From NCBI RefSeq assembly GCF_900107535.1, contig NZ_FNRA01000015.1:1-64000 (forward strand): 64,000 nucleotides of DNA, given 5' to 3'. Under the pieces are notes generated by a model. It made no database searches. It had not been told where the DNA came from and saw nothing but the letters and a program-made list of their open reading frames with translations. The stretch is from Pedobacter hartonius (lineage in GTDB: Bacteria; Bacteroidota; Bacteroidia; Sphingobacteriales; Sphingobacteriaceae). Every line of letters starts with the position of its first letter. The stretch's first letter is position 1. Below are positions 43,034 through 53,100 of the stretch, in pieces. The position numbers and the translations under genes are program-made.

Positions 43034-44122
43034 ATGTTTAAGCATAAAATTATACTGTATACACTGTTACCTCTCGTTCTTGGCGCCTGCAGCGAACACC
43101 TCGCCCCGGTACGTACCTCAGCTGTAACTGAAAATACTTTAGCCGTAAAACCGGTTGTCATCTCTGAAAAAGTAGGTTTTGATTCCGATGATCCTGCCAT
43201 ATGGGTTAATCCGAAGGACGCCTCAAAAAGCCTGGTCATTGGTACTGATAAGTCTGCAACCGGGGCCTTATACGTTTTTGATCTCCAGGGTAAGATACAG
43301 CATGACCTGGTGGTTAAAGGGCTCAAAAGACCCAATAATGTAGATATCGCCTACGGCCTGAAACTGAACGGCAAAGCAACCGACATTGCGGTCACTACAG
43401 AACGTTTCAGCCATCAGCTGCGCATCTATGCTTTGCCGGATATGAAACCTGTGGACGGAGGAGGCATTCCTGTATTTGAAGGGGAGACCGGTGCCGAATA
43501 CCGCGACCTGATGGGCATTTCCATTTATACCGCCAAATCCGGAAAGATGTACGCGATAGTTGGCCGTAAAACAGGCCCTGCAGATGGGTCTTATCTCTGG
43601 CAGTACCTGCTGTCTGACAACGGATCCGGACAGGTGAAAGCCGAACTGGTACGTAAATTTGGTATTTACAGCGGAAAAAAGGAGATCGAATCCATTGCGG
43701 TGGACAATGAGCTGGGTTATATCTATTATTCAGATGAGCAATACGGTGTGCGCCAGTATTATGCCGATCCTGAAAAGGGCAATGAGCAGCTTGCCCAGTT
43801 TGGTACCACCGGTTTCCTGGAAGACCATGAAGGAATATCAATTTATAAGACTTCGTCGCGTAAAGGTTATATCTTAGTATCTGATCAGGGAGCCAACCGT
43901 TTCCAGATCTTTAGCAGGGAAGGAAGCCTGAAAAACCAGTTTGACCATCAGCTGCTGAAAATCGTTAAAGTGAGCGCAGGCCATAGTGATGGTTCGGATG
44001 TGGTAAATGTGCCGCTGAATGATACTTTTAAACATGGCCTGTTCGTCGTGATGAGCGATGACAGAACTTTTCATTATTACCGCTGGGAAGATATAGCCGG
44101 AACGGAACTAAAAATAAATTAA
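43034..44122 (+). CDS. Beta-propeller phytase
   Basis: A 362-residue secreted 3-phytase that removes phosphate from inositol hexakisphosphate with Ca2+. The family signature DSDDPAIWVNP with following LVIGTDKSATGALYVFD is clear, followed by propeller blades to LFVVMSDDRTFHYYRW. The N-terminus is a lipoprotein-like signal (VLGACSEHL, Cys at about 19), so it may be anchored at the outer membrane. It precedes the metallophosphoesterase by 6 bp. Confidence 0.93.
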   Translation: MFKHKIILYTLLPLVLGACSEHLAPVRTSAVTENTLAVKPVVISEKVGFDSDDPAIWVNPKDASKSLVIGTDKSATGALYVFDLQGKIQHDLVVKGLKRPNNVDIAYGLKLNGKATDIAVTTERFSHQLRIYALPDMKPVDGGGIPVFEGETGAEYRDLMGISIYTAKSGKMYAIVGRKTGPADGSYLWQYLLSDNGSGQVKAELVRKFGIYSGKKEIESIAVDNELGYIYYSDEQYGVRQYYADPEKGNEQLAQFGTTGFLEDHEGISIYKTSSRKGYILVSDQGANRFQIFSREGSLKNQFDHQLLKIVKVSAGHSDGSDVVNVPLNDTFKHGLFVVMSDDRTFHYYRWEDIAGTELKIN

Positions 44123-44128
44123 TATAAA

Positions 44129-45526
44129 ATGATAAAGAAACCGCTATTCCTGCTGTTATCACTGGCCTTACTGTTTACAGAGGCAGCTTTATCGCAGGAC
44201 AAAAAAGAGCCTGGGGCAGCTACTGAGCCGGTAAGGCTGATCCGGGGACCGTACTTGCAGGTGGCAAGCAGCAGGGGTATACTGATCCGCTGGAGAACTG
44301 ACGTTTCCTCGAGAAGCAGGGTGCGTTACGGTACCGACAAAGCGAAGCTCGACCAGTCGGCCGAAGATACCAAACTCCTTACCGAACATCAGGTAAAACT
44401 CAGTGGCTTAAAGCCGTATACGAAATACTTTTACAGTATCGGAGGCTTGCGCGATACCTTACAGGGTGATGAAAACAACTTTTTTGTCACACTTCCGGAG
44501 CCCGGAAAACCGGGGCATTACCGCATTGCCGCTTTAGGTGACTGTGGTGATAACTCTGTCAACCAGCGTCATGTAAAAGAACAGCTGCTGAAATACCTTG
44601 GCCCCAATGAACTGAACGCCTGGATACTTTTAGGGGATAACGCCTATCAGGACGGAACCGATTCAGAATTTCAAAGCAAGTTTTTTAATATCTATAAGAA
44701 CGACCTGCTCAAGAAATACCCGTTGTTCCCTGCACCGGGAAATCACGACTATCATGATACCGACTTGAGTGCCAAACATGCGCAGGAGACCCACGAGACC
44801 GCTTATTACCAAAATTTCTCAATGCCAACAGAGGCTGAATCAGGTGGTGTGCCCTCACATACACAGGCCTTTTATTCATTTGATATCGGCAATATTCATT
44901 TTCTTTCACTTGATTCTTATGGCAAAGAGGAAAATTCCTACCGCCTGTATGATACCCTGGGCCCGCAGGTGCAGTGGATCAAAAAAGACCTGGCTGCCAA
45001 TAAAAACAAAGGCTGGGTAATCGCTTTCTGGCACCATCCGCCATATACTATGGGCTCGCATAATTCAGATCAGGAAGAAGAGCTGGTAAAGATCAGGGAA
45101 AACTTTATTCAGATCATTGAACGTGCCGGGGTAGACGTAGTGCTGAATGGTCACAGCCATGGTTATGAGCGCAGTCGCCTGATGATGGGGCACTATGGTA
45201 TGGAAAATACATTTGATCCTAAAAAGCATAACCTGAGTTCTTCGTCAGGAAAGAATGACGGCAGTAAGGATGCTGCACCGTATAAAAAGACCATTAAGAA
45301 CAGAAAGGGAACAGTATATGTATTGAGTGGCTCCGCCGGGAAACTGGGAGGCAAGCAGGCTTCCTATCCGCATAACGCCATGTATTTCTCGGATGCAGAC
45401 CACGGTGGCTCCTGTGTGCTGGATGTGCAGGACAATACGCTTGAACTGAAATGGATCTGTGCCGATGGCGTGATCCGCGACCAGTTCACGATGATGAAGG
45501 AAGCCGGTAAAAATGTTTCAAAATAA
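44129..45526 (+). CDS. Purple-acid-phosphatase-like metallophosphoesterase
   Basis: A 465-residue secreted phosphatase: signal peptide, an N-terminal fibronectin-like domain (about 35-120, IRGPYLQVASSRGILIRW) and a metallophosphoesterase core with the five motifs LGDCGDN, LGDNAYQDG, PGNHDYHD, WHHPPYTMGSHN and NGHSHGYERS. It should hydrolyse phosphomonoesters such as those left by phytase. The 3' end overlaps the cytochrome c peroxidase start by 14 bp. Confidence 0.92.
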   Translation: MIKKPLFLLLSLALLFTEAALSQDKKEPGAATEPVRLIRGPYLQVASSRGILIRWRTDVSSRSRVRYGTDKAKLDQSAEDTKLLTEHQVKLSGLKPYTKYFYSIGGLRDTLQGDENNFFVTLPEPGKPGHYRIAALGDCGDNSVNQRHVKEQLLKYLGPNELNAWILLGDNAYQDGTDSEFQSKFFNIYKNDLLKKYPLFPAPGNHDYHDTDLSAKHAQETHETAYYQNFSMPTEAESGGVPSHTQAFYSFDIGNIHFLSLDSYGKEENSYRLYDTLGPQVQWIKKDLAANKNKGWVIAFWHHPPYTMGSHNSDQEEELVKIRENFIQIIERAGVDVVLNGHSHGYERSRLMMGHYGMENTFDPKKHNLSSSSGKNDGSKDAAPYKKTIKNRKGTVYVLSGSAGKLGGKQASYPHNAMYFSDADHGGSCVLDVQDNTLELKWICADGVIRDQFTMMKEAGKNVSK

Positions 45527-47387
45527 AGTTAAGATATTTATTGTTACCAGTTTATGGTTGACCATCCTCTGCATTGTCCTGGGTTTAAAAACCGGGAACA
45601 GCAGTATAGGAGTGGCCAATGCCATTGATGGCTTTAAAACAGGTACCGCAGCATTTAACAGTTCCGGACGGGAGCTGAAAACTGCGGTATCTTTATTATC
45701 AGCCAGGGACAGCAGCACGCTTATCAATGCCCGGCTCGCGTTGAAAAGGAGCCGTACGGACTATAAAAGAATAGAATTCTTTATGGATTATTTCTTTGAA
45801 AGTTCATCGCTGATCTATAACAGGCCGGCAAAAACAGAGGTCGATGAGCCTTATATGGAATACCAGGAACCCTCGGGTTTCCAGGTGATGGAAGCAATGC
45901 TGTTCGGCGAAGATCCGTTTGCGCAGCAGGCAGCCTTATTGGAACAGGCCGATTTGATTTCTTCCTCTGCTGCAGATCTGAACGCCCTGCTCTATGGCTT
46001 TGAAGGTACAGACCAGGAGGTACTGGAAAGTGTACGTTTAGCGCTGATCAAAGTAATTACCTTAAGCATTACGGGGTATGATGCCCCCGAGCTGAAAAGC
46101 GGTATAGAAGAATCCTGGCAGTCGGTCGCTGCCATCAGGCAGGTCCTGCAGCCTTATCTGAAATCCGGCATTGCTGCCGGGCAACAGTCTTCTCCAACTA
46201 ACTCCCGTCCTGGTATACAGCCTGAAACGCTCAGTAAGACTATCGCAGAAACACTGGCGTATCTGAAAGCACATCCGGATTTTGACAGCTTTAACCGGAT
46301 GGAGTTTTTGACCGGTTATGCGCTGCCACTGCAGGAGCAACTGGGCGGATTCATCGCTGCCCTAAACCTCGATGTGAATCACAAAAGCGCCCTCAATTAC
46401 CAGGCGAAAAATATCTTCAGCCCCGATGCTATTCCTCCCGGAGCTTTCGGAGGGGCGGCCGCAAAGAATGACCTGAAGGCAGCACTGGGAAAAAGACTTT
46501 TCCGGGAGACAGCCTTATCGGGAAATTTGCAGAGGAGCTGCGCAAGTTGTCACCGTGAGCAGCAGTATTTTAGTGATGGCTTAAAAACAAGCCTGGCCTT
46601 TGACGGTAAGAATTTTGTGCAGCGGAACGCACCAACCTTGTTATATGCGGGTTTCCAGTATGCCCAGTTTTGGGATGGGCGCGTGAAAAACCTTCAGGAA
46701 CAAATCCGCACAGTAATAGCTAACCCGCTTGAGATGAACGGAAATCATGCTGTGGTCATCACTGGGTTACAGCAAGACAGCGCATACCGGAAAGAATTTC
46801 TGAAAGCTTTTCCGGACAGTGCGGGAAACCCCGTCAGCATGACCAATCTCTCCGATGCGCTGGCAGCCTTTATCAGGGGTTTAGCGCCCAGGAATTCCGC
46901 TTTCGATCAGTATATAGCGGGCAATAAAACAGCAATCGATGCTGAACAAGTAAAAGGTTTCAACCTGTTTATGGGAAAGGCGCAATGTGGAAGCTGTCAT
47001 TTTGCGCCTTTATTTAACGGGCTGATCCCGCCATTGTATAAACGTACTGAATATGAAATCCTGGGGACGCCTGCAAATGATGATTTTGACCGTCCGCAGC
47101 ATGATCAGGACCAGGGCAGGTTTGGTTTTTTCCCGATCGAATATTACAAAGCCGCCTTCAAAACCCCTACGGTAAGAAATGCGGCGATGACGGCGCCCTA
47201 TATGCACAACGGAGTATTTAAAGACCTCGAAAAAGTGGTTGAGTTTTACAACCAGGGCGGGGGAGCAGGCCTTCATATGGAGCAGCCGCAACAGACGCTT
47301 TCTGCAAAACCGCTGCATTTATCTGATGATGAAATGCATCAGATCGTAGTATTTATGCGCTCTTTAACCGATAAAATTGATCAATAA
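45513..47387 (+). CDS. Di-haem cytochrome c peroxidase with long N-terminal helical domain
   Basis: A 624-residue exported protein. The C-terminal part (about 310-624) is a CcpA/MauG-type domain with two haem-binding sites, CASCH (RSCASCHREQQYFSDG) and CGSCH (QCGSCHFAPLFNG). The first 290 residues are mainly helical (RARLALKRSRTDYKRIEFF type) and resemble imelysin-like regions found on Bacteroidota peroxidases. It reduces H2O2 or oxidises a partner protein in the periplasm. Its link to the phosphatase operon by overlapping coding sequence is unexplained. Confidence 0.9.
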   Translation: MFQNKVKIFIVTSLWLTILCIVLGLKTGNSSIGVANAIDGFKTGTAAFNSSGRELKTAVSLLSARDSSTLINARLALKRSRTDYKRIEFFMDYFFESSSLIYNRPAKTEVDEPYMEYQEPSGFQVMEAMLFGEDPFAQQAALLEQADLISSSAADLNALLYGFEGTDQEVLESVRLALIKVITLSITGYDAPELKSGIEESWQSVAAIRQVLQPYLKSGIAAGQQSSPTNSRPGIQPETLSKTIAETLAYLKAHPDFDSFNRMEFLTGYALPLQEQLGGFIAALNLDVNHKSALNYQAKNIFSPDAIPPGAFGGAAAKNDLKAALGKRLFRETALSGNLQRSCASCHREQQYFSDGLKTSLAFDGKNFVQRNAPTLLYAGFQYAQFWDGRVKNLQEQIRTVIANPLEMNGNHAVVITGLQQDSAYRKEFLKAFPDSAGNPVSMTNLSDALAAFIRGLAPRNSAFDQYIAGNKTAIDAEQVKGFNLFMGKAQCGSCHFAPLFNGLIPPLYKRTEYEILGTPANDDFDRPQHDQDQGRFGFFPIEYYKAAFKTPTVRNAAMTAPYMHNGVFKDLEKVVEFYNQGGGAGLHMEQPQQTLSAKPLHLSDDEMHQIVVFMRSLTDKIDQ

Positions 47388-47389
47388 TT

Positions 47390-48748
47390 TTACCGGGCAA
47401 GTGGTATGGAATTAAATACATGATCCGGATCAAATTTCTTCTTCACCAATTGTAATCTTTGAAGGTTGCTGCCATAGGCCTGAGAAATCTGGTTAGTGTT
47501 TTCACTGCCCAGGACATTCGGATAGCCACCCGGTAAAGAATAGGGTGCTGTCAATTCAAAATAATCATCTGCCCATTCTTTATGTATGTGACTGGTACCG
47601 GTATCTTCCGGCTCCCACTCGGTGGCAATCAGCAAAGTATAGTGGACATCCCTGATCCCGAATGCGGTTTCAGCTAAAGGCACTCTTGTAGGTTTTCCAT
47701 GTAAGTAAAACAAAGTGATAATGGAGAACGGGGAGGATATCCGCGCTGCAGCAGCTGTAATACCGTCAATAACTTCAGGCAGGAGTTTCGCTATCCACCT
47801 GGTTTTTAAATAACGGTAGCGCCCGTTGCCGATATAAGGGGCGAAGGACTCCATCAATCCGAGCATACTTGATGCTGAAATCTGTTCCATAACCGGTGTA
47901 CCCAGTTGCCGTATAGACTCAATTACTGGTTTTCCAACCTCAGGATCACCGTACCATGTCGGCGTTACCAAAAGGAAGATTCCGCCATCAGGCACTGTTC
48001 TGATGGATAGAAGGGTATAGAGTTCATCCGGTGCATTTTTCATCAGCTCTTCAAAGCCCCGCAATACCTTTTCGGCCTCTGCTAATGCAAACATGATAAA
48101 GCCGGACAGCACGGGTTTGGCCTCATGAAGCCTGATCTGCAGGGAAGTCACCACACCGAAATTCCCGCCGCTACCGCAGAGGGCCCACAATAAATCCGGA
48201 TTTTCTGTTTGACTCGCTGTAACGAGGCTGCCATCTGCAAGGACCAATTCTGCACTGAGCAGATTATCTGTGCCCAGTCCATTTGAAGGACTGGTTAATC
48301 CATAACCTCCACCCATTGTAAAGCCCGCTACCCCGACTTCTCCGGAGGTGCCAATCACAGGTATCAGCCCGTATGCATCTGCTGCCTTAGTAAGGTCTAT
48401 TGTTTTTACACCACCTCCAATCACTGCTGATTTTGCTGTTTCGTCGATTTTTATCGTATTTAACCCGGTCAGATCAATCACCAGTCCGCCGTTAATAAAT
48501 GAACGGCCCTGCCAGTCGTGCCCTCCGCCGCGAACGGATAAAGGGATATTTTTTTTAACTGCCAGTACCACGGCTGCCTGAACGTCTGCTGTGTTCGCGC
48601 ATAAACAGATCATTGCAGGCTCATGATCCGTCGCTGCCCATCCCTGGTAGCACTCAGCATATTTTTCATTTCCGGGCAGGATCATTTTATCTCCTAAATA
48701 ATTTTCCAGTTCATCAGCTGATTTCTGGCTCCACTCTTTACCGCTCAT
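47390..48748 (-). CDS. FAD-binding oxidoreductase, berberine-bridge-enzyme type
   Basis: A 452-residue flavoprotein of the PCMH/VAO superfamily with a C-terminal BBE domain (NVLGSENTNQISQAYG, NLQRLQLVKKKFDPDHVF). The FAD-linking His in VRGGGHDWQGRS is visible; the second link, usually Cys, is not obvious. These enzymes oxidise alcohols, sugars or ring substrates with O2. Start set at 48748 (MSGKEWSQKSADEL). Convergent with the peroxidase gene, only 2 bp between stops. Confidence 0.88.
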   Translation of the reverse strand: MSGKEWSQKSADELENYLGDKMILPGNEKYAECYQGWAATDHEPAMICLCANTADVQAAVVLAVKKNIPLSVRGGGHDWQGRSFINGGLVIDLTGLNTIKIDETAKSAVIGGGVKTIDLTKAADAYGLIPVIGTSGEVGVAGFTMGGGYGLTSPSNGLGTDNLLSAELVLADGSLVTASQTENPDLLWALCGSGGNFGVVTSLQIRLHEAKPVLSGFIMFALAEAEKVLRGFEELMKNAPDELYTLLSIRTVPDGGIFLLVTPTWYGDPEVGKPVIESIRQLGTPVMEQISASSMLGLMESFAPYIGNGRYRYLKTRWIAKLLPEVIDGITAAAARISSPFSIITLFYLHGKPTRVPLAETAFGIRDVHYTLLIATEWEPEDTGTSHIHKEWADDYFELTAPYSLPGGYPNVLGSENTNQISQAYGSNLQRLQLVKKKFDPDHVFNSIPLAR

Positions 48749-48849
48749 CGTACTTAGTTTTATCGTAAAAATGAGTCGCCAAATTGCAGATCTTTTCATT
48801 TGATAGCAATCCCCTATAATGGGGAACTGACAAGCTACTGACCGCTTTA

Positions 48850-49956
48850 TCAGAAAAGTTCCAGCTGGTCCGGGTCCGTTACCTTAGCAGATGCCGGGAG
48901 ATTGCCGAAATTGCTCAGGGAGATACCCAGCAGCCTTACTTTGCTGTTCTCAAGATCTGCCCTGATGAGCAGGTCTTTCACGCCGGCAATGATGGAGAGG
49001 TAATCGCCGATAGGGGTAACGTAGGACTGGTTCCGGGTGATCTGTGTAAAATCACTGAATTTCACCTTCAGCGTCAGTGTTTTACCCTTCAGCTGGCTTT
49101 TCTCCAATCTGGCAGTTACCTTTTCCGCGATCTGTTCGAGCTCGGTAATCATTTCTTCCTGTGTGGACAGGTCTTCCTCAAAAGTATCTTCGGCACCCAG
49201 TGATTTGGTCAGCCGGTGGGGCTGTACAGGCCTTTCATCAATTCCGCGGACGATCCTGTAATAGAATTTCCCTGTTTTCCCGAATTTGGTAACCAGGTCC
49301 TGTTCGGTTAGCTGTTTCAGGTCGGCACCACTATGCAGGCCCATTTTTTTCATCCTTTCGGCCGTTACCTTTCCCACGCCAAAGAACTTTTCTACGGGCA
49401 GGTTTTCCATGAAACGCTCTATTTTTGAGGGCCCGATGAAGGTAAGCCCATCCGGTTTATTCATGTCTGAAGCAATCTTGGCGATAAACTTGTTGCTGGA
49501 AACACCTGCCGAAGCAGAGAGGTTGAGCTCATCCCTGATGGCATCTTTGATTTGTTTCGCAATTTCCAGTGCAGAGCCGATATTGAGCTTGTCTTCCGTC
49601 ACATCGAGAAAAGCCTCGTCCAGTGACAGCGGTTCAATGAGGTCGGTATAACGGTTGAATATCTCCCTGATATGTACTGAAACACTTTTGTAAGCATCAA
49701 AGCGGGGCCGCACAAATATCGCTTCAGGACATAACTGAATGGCCCTCCTGGCAGACATGGCCGAATGAATGCCAAACTTACGCGCTTCATAACTTGCCGT
49801 GGCAACCACTCCGCGGCCATCGGGAGAGCCGCCTACAACGATCGGTTTTCCCCTGTACTGCGGAAAATCCCGCTGCTCAACAGCAGCATAAAACGCATCC
49901 ATATCGATATGGATGATCTTTCGCTGAAGGGGTTTTGGGATCTCTGGTGTTATCAT
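48850..49956 (-). CDS. dinB: DNA polymerase IV (Y family)
   Basis: A translesion DNA polymerase. Catalytic carboxylates in IIHIDMDAFYAAVEQRD and SLDEAFLDVTE; helix-hairpin-helix thumb (GVGKVTAERMKKMG) and little-finger domain (LTLKVKFSDFTQITRNQ). The end DPDQLELF is a beta-clamp-binding motif of the QL[SD]LF type. Start at 49956 (MITPEIPKPLQRK) gives the normal N-terminus; 50004 adds 16 basic residues. Confidence 0.92.
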   Translation of the reverse strand: MITPEIPKPLQRKIIHIDMDAFYAAVEQRDFPQYRGKPIVVGGSPDGRGVVATASYEARKFGIHSAMSARRAIQLCPEAIFVRPRFDAYKSVSVHIREIFNRYTDLIEPLSLDEAFLDVTEDKLNIGSALEIAKQIKDAIRDELNLSASAGVSSNKFIAKIASDMNKPDGLTFIGPSKIERFMENLPVEKFFGVGKVTAERMKKMGLHSGADLKQLTEQDLVTKFGKTGKFYYRIVRGIDERPVQPHRLTKSLGAEDTFEEDLSTQEEMITELEQIAEKVTARLEKSQLKGKTLTLKVKFSDFTQITRNQSYVTPIGDYLSIIAGVKDLLIRADLENSKVRLLGISLSNFGNLPASAKVTDPDQLELF

Positions 49957-50014
49957 GTTACGGGCTCTTGCAAATCTCCTGATTAAACCCGGTTTTTTTA
50001 TCAAATTCTATACC

Positions 50015-50022
50015 TATATTTG
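50015..50022 (+). promoter_or_regulatory. Possible -7 box TATATTTG upstream of the GH18/CE4/GT2 gene
   Basis: Exact TAnnTTTG match, 106 bp before the ATG at 50129. It would give a leader of about 100 bases. Confidence 0.35.
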
Positions 50023-50128
50023 AACCTTATAAGGATTTTTGATACATACAGCTGTTTTCCCCCATATCTTTTTTTATTGAGGTTTCCATGTAATTTAATG
50101 TCCCCAACGGTAACTATTCATTCCTAAA

Positions 50129-53100
50129 ATGTCAGAAAAACAGATTTTTCAAACTTCTAAAAAAAGCAGGTGGATCACCTTTAAATGGGTAACCAGGTTA
50201 CTGATCATCACCTTCCTTGTGGCTACTGCCTGTGTGGCTTATACGCTGATCTCCAACCATTACCCCGCATTGCCGATCATCACGTCAACGGTCACCCTGT
50301 CCAAAAAACAGCTGGAGCAGATCAGGAAATCGACAACCTATAAGGATTTTAAGATCTCCAAAAAGAGATTATTGAAGATCAGGCATGACCAGCAGGCCCA
50401 CCGCCTGAAACATCCCAACAACAAAGCAAGGATCAACGCCGGATTTTATGTAAACTGGGACCCCCAGTCCCTGACAGACCTGCAGGACCATATCAAACAG
50501 CTCGATATGGTGGTTACCGAGTCTTTTTTTGTTAAAAATGGTGCTGATACGCTGATCGATAAGGTAGATAATGACGCCATGAAGCTCATCAGGAAAAACA
50601 AAAAGACGGCCATCGCCCTGGTTTCCAATTTTACTGATGATCATTTTGACGGTGATGCCATCCATAAACTGCTGCAGGATACTGATCTGCAGAACAGATT
50701 TATAGCCAACCTGATCAAGTCCCTGAAATCGTATGGTTTCCAGGGTGTAAATATAGATTTCGAAGAGATCAAAGAAACGTCTGACCTTCCTCTGGCCGCT
50801 TTTCAGAAGAACCTGTACGAAAAGCTGCATGCCCAAAACCTTATCGTATCCCAGGATATCTCTCCGGATAACGAAGATTATAACCTGAGTGTACTCGAAA
50901 AATATAACGACTATATCTTTGTGATGGCGTACGATCAGCACAGCGAAAGCAGCAATGCCGGTGATATTTCCCATCAGCAGTGGGTAGAAGAACAACTGGA
51001 CAGGATCTGTGAGCAAATCTCCTCAGACAAGGTGATCCTTGCCCTGGCCTGTTACGGGTACGACTGGCCGAATGGTGACGTCGGCAATACGATCACCTAT
51101 CAGCAGGCGATCGCTACTGCTAACCGCTATAACGGCAAAGTGAAATATGACCCGCTCTCTGCAAACCTGAATTTTTCCTATAAAGATGAATCTTCAATAC
51201 AGCACCGCGTGTTTTTCACCGATGCTGCAACTAATTTTAACCTGATCAGGAAAGCGGACGACTGGGGTATAGCGGGCGTTGCACTCTGGCGGATGGGTGC
51301 TGAGGATCCGAGAGTGTGGACCTTCATCTCCAAAGACCTGAGCATCGATTCTGTAAAGAAAACCGGTGTGGATCTCAAAAGGCTGACCAACATCGGGTTA
51401 AATGACAGGATAGATTATTCCGGCGAAGGGGAAATCCTGGACCTGGTATCCACGCCTAAGGCTGGAAAGATTGACGTGAAGCTCGATACCAATAATTATG
51501 AGATCACTGACCAGCATTATGTGGTCTTACCAACCAAATACAGCATACGCCGGTATGGCCACGCTGAAAAGAAGATCGTGCTGACTTTTGACGACGGGCC
51601 CGATCCCGTTTATACACCACAGATCCTGGATATCCTGCACGATGAAAAAGTACCGGGCAGTTTCTTTGTCGTGGGCATTATGGCAGAGCAGAACATGGGG
51701 CTCCTGCTGAGGGAGTACAACATGGGCCATGAGATCGGTAACCATACGTTTTTTCATCCGGATATGTCTAAAATGGGTGTCGAACGGGTGAACTTTGAGC
51801 TGAATGCTACTAGGAAAATCATTGAGTCTGTTACTGGCCACAGTACCATCCTGTTCAGGCCGCCATACAATGCCGATGCCGAACCTACAACCTCTGCGGA
51901 GATTTTGCCGGTGATGCAGAGCAGGGCAGAAAACTATATCAATATCGGGGAATCGATTGACCCGCAGGACTGGCAGCCGGGAATTACGGCAGACCAGATT
52001 TTTAATGCTGTTGTCAAACAGCAGAACCTAGGCAATGTTTTGCTGCTTCACGATGCAGGGGGCAACCGCCAGGCAACGGTAGAGGCGCTTCCCAGGATCA
52101 TTCAGTATTTCAAATCCAAAGGATATGAGTTTGCAACAGTCGGGCAGCTGATCGGAAAACAAAGGGACGCGCTGATGCCTCCGGTAAAGCTGAACAGCAG
52201 TGATTTTATCAGCTCAGGCGATGATCTGTTCCTGAGGGCCTTCTCTTACGGAACCCTGACACTGAACTTCATCTTTATCGTTGCGATCATCCTGGCGATG
52301 CTGAGGAGTATTTTTATAGCCATTCTTGCCATCAGGCAGAAAGCTGTTTCGAAAAAAGAGCGGGAACTATTGTTAAAGGACCCGGATATGAAAGTGAGCA
52401 TTATCATCCCCGCCTATAACGAAGAGGTAACAGTGGTACAAACCCTGAAGAGTTTACTGAAAACCACCTATAAAAATGTAGAGTTTATTTTTGTTGATGA
52501 TGGTTCCAAAGACCGTACCGTTGAACTGGTGAAGGAAAACTTCGGGCATCTGGAACATATAAAGATTTTTGCCAAAGCAAACGGGGGAAAGGCTTCTGCT
52601 TTAAACTTTGGTGTTGCGCATTCAACAGCCGGTTTTGTGATCTGCATTGATGCTGATACCCAGTTGAAAACCGATGCCATCACCGAGCTGATGCGGTATT
52701 TTTACAATGAAGAAACTGCTGCTGTTGCAGGAACGGTAAAGGTGGGGAACAAGACCAACCTGATTACCAACTGGCAGTCTATAGAATATATTACAGCGCA
52801 GAATATGGACAGGCGTGCATTTGATCTGCTGAATACTATCACTGTGGTTCCGGGCGCAATCGGAGCGTTCAGAAAGAAGGTGATCCGGGAAGTGGGCGGT
52901 TTTACCACCGATACCCTTGCGGAAGACTGTGACCTGACGATGCGCATCCTGAGGGCAGGATATGACGTGAGGAACTGTGACAGTGCCATCGCCTATACTG
53001 AAGCGCCGGAAACGGTCAATATGCTGCTCAAACAGCGTTTCAGATGGAGTTTTGGCGTGATGCAGAGTTTCTGGAAAAACAGGCAGACCCTGTTTAATAA

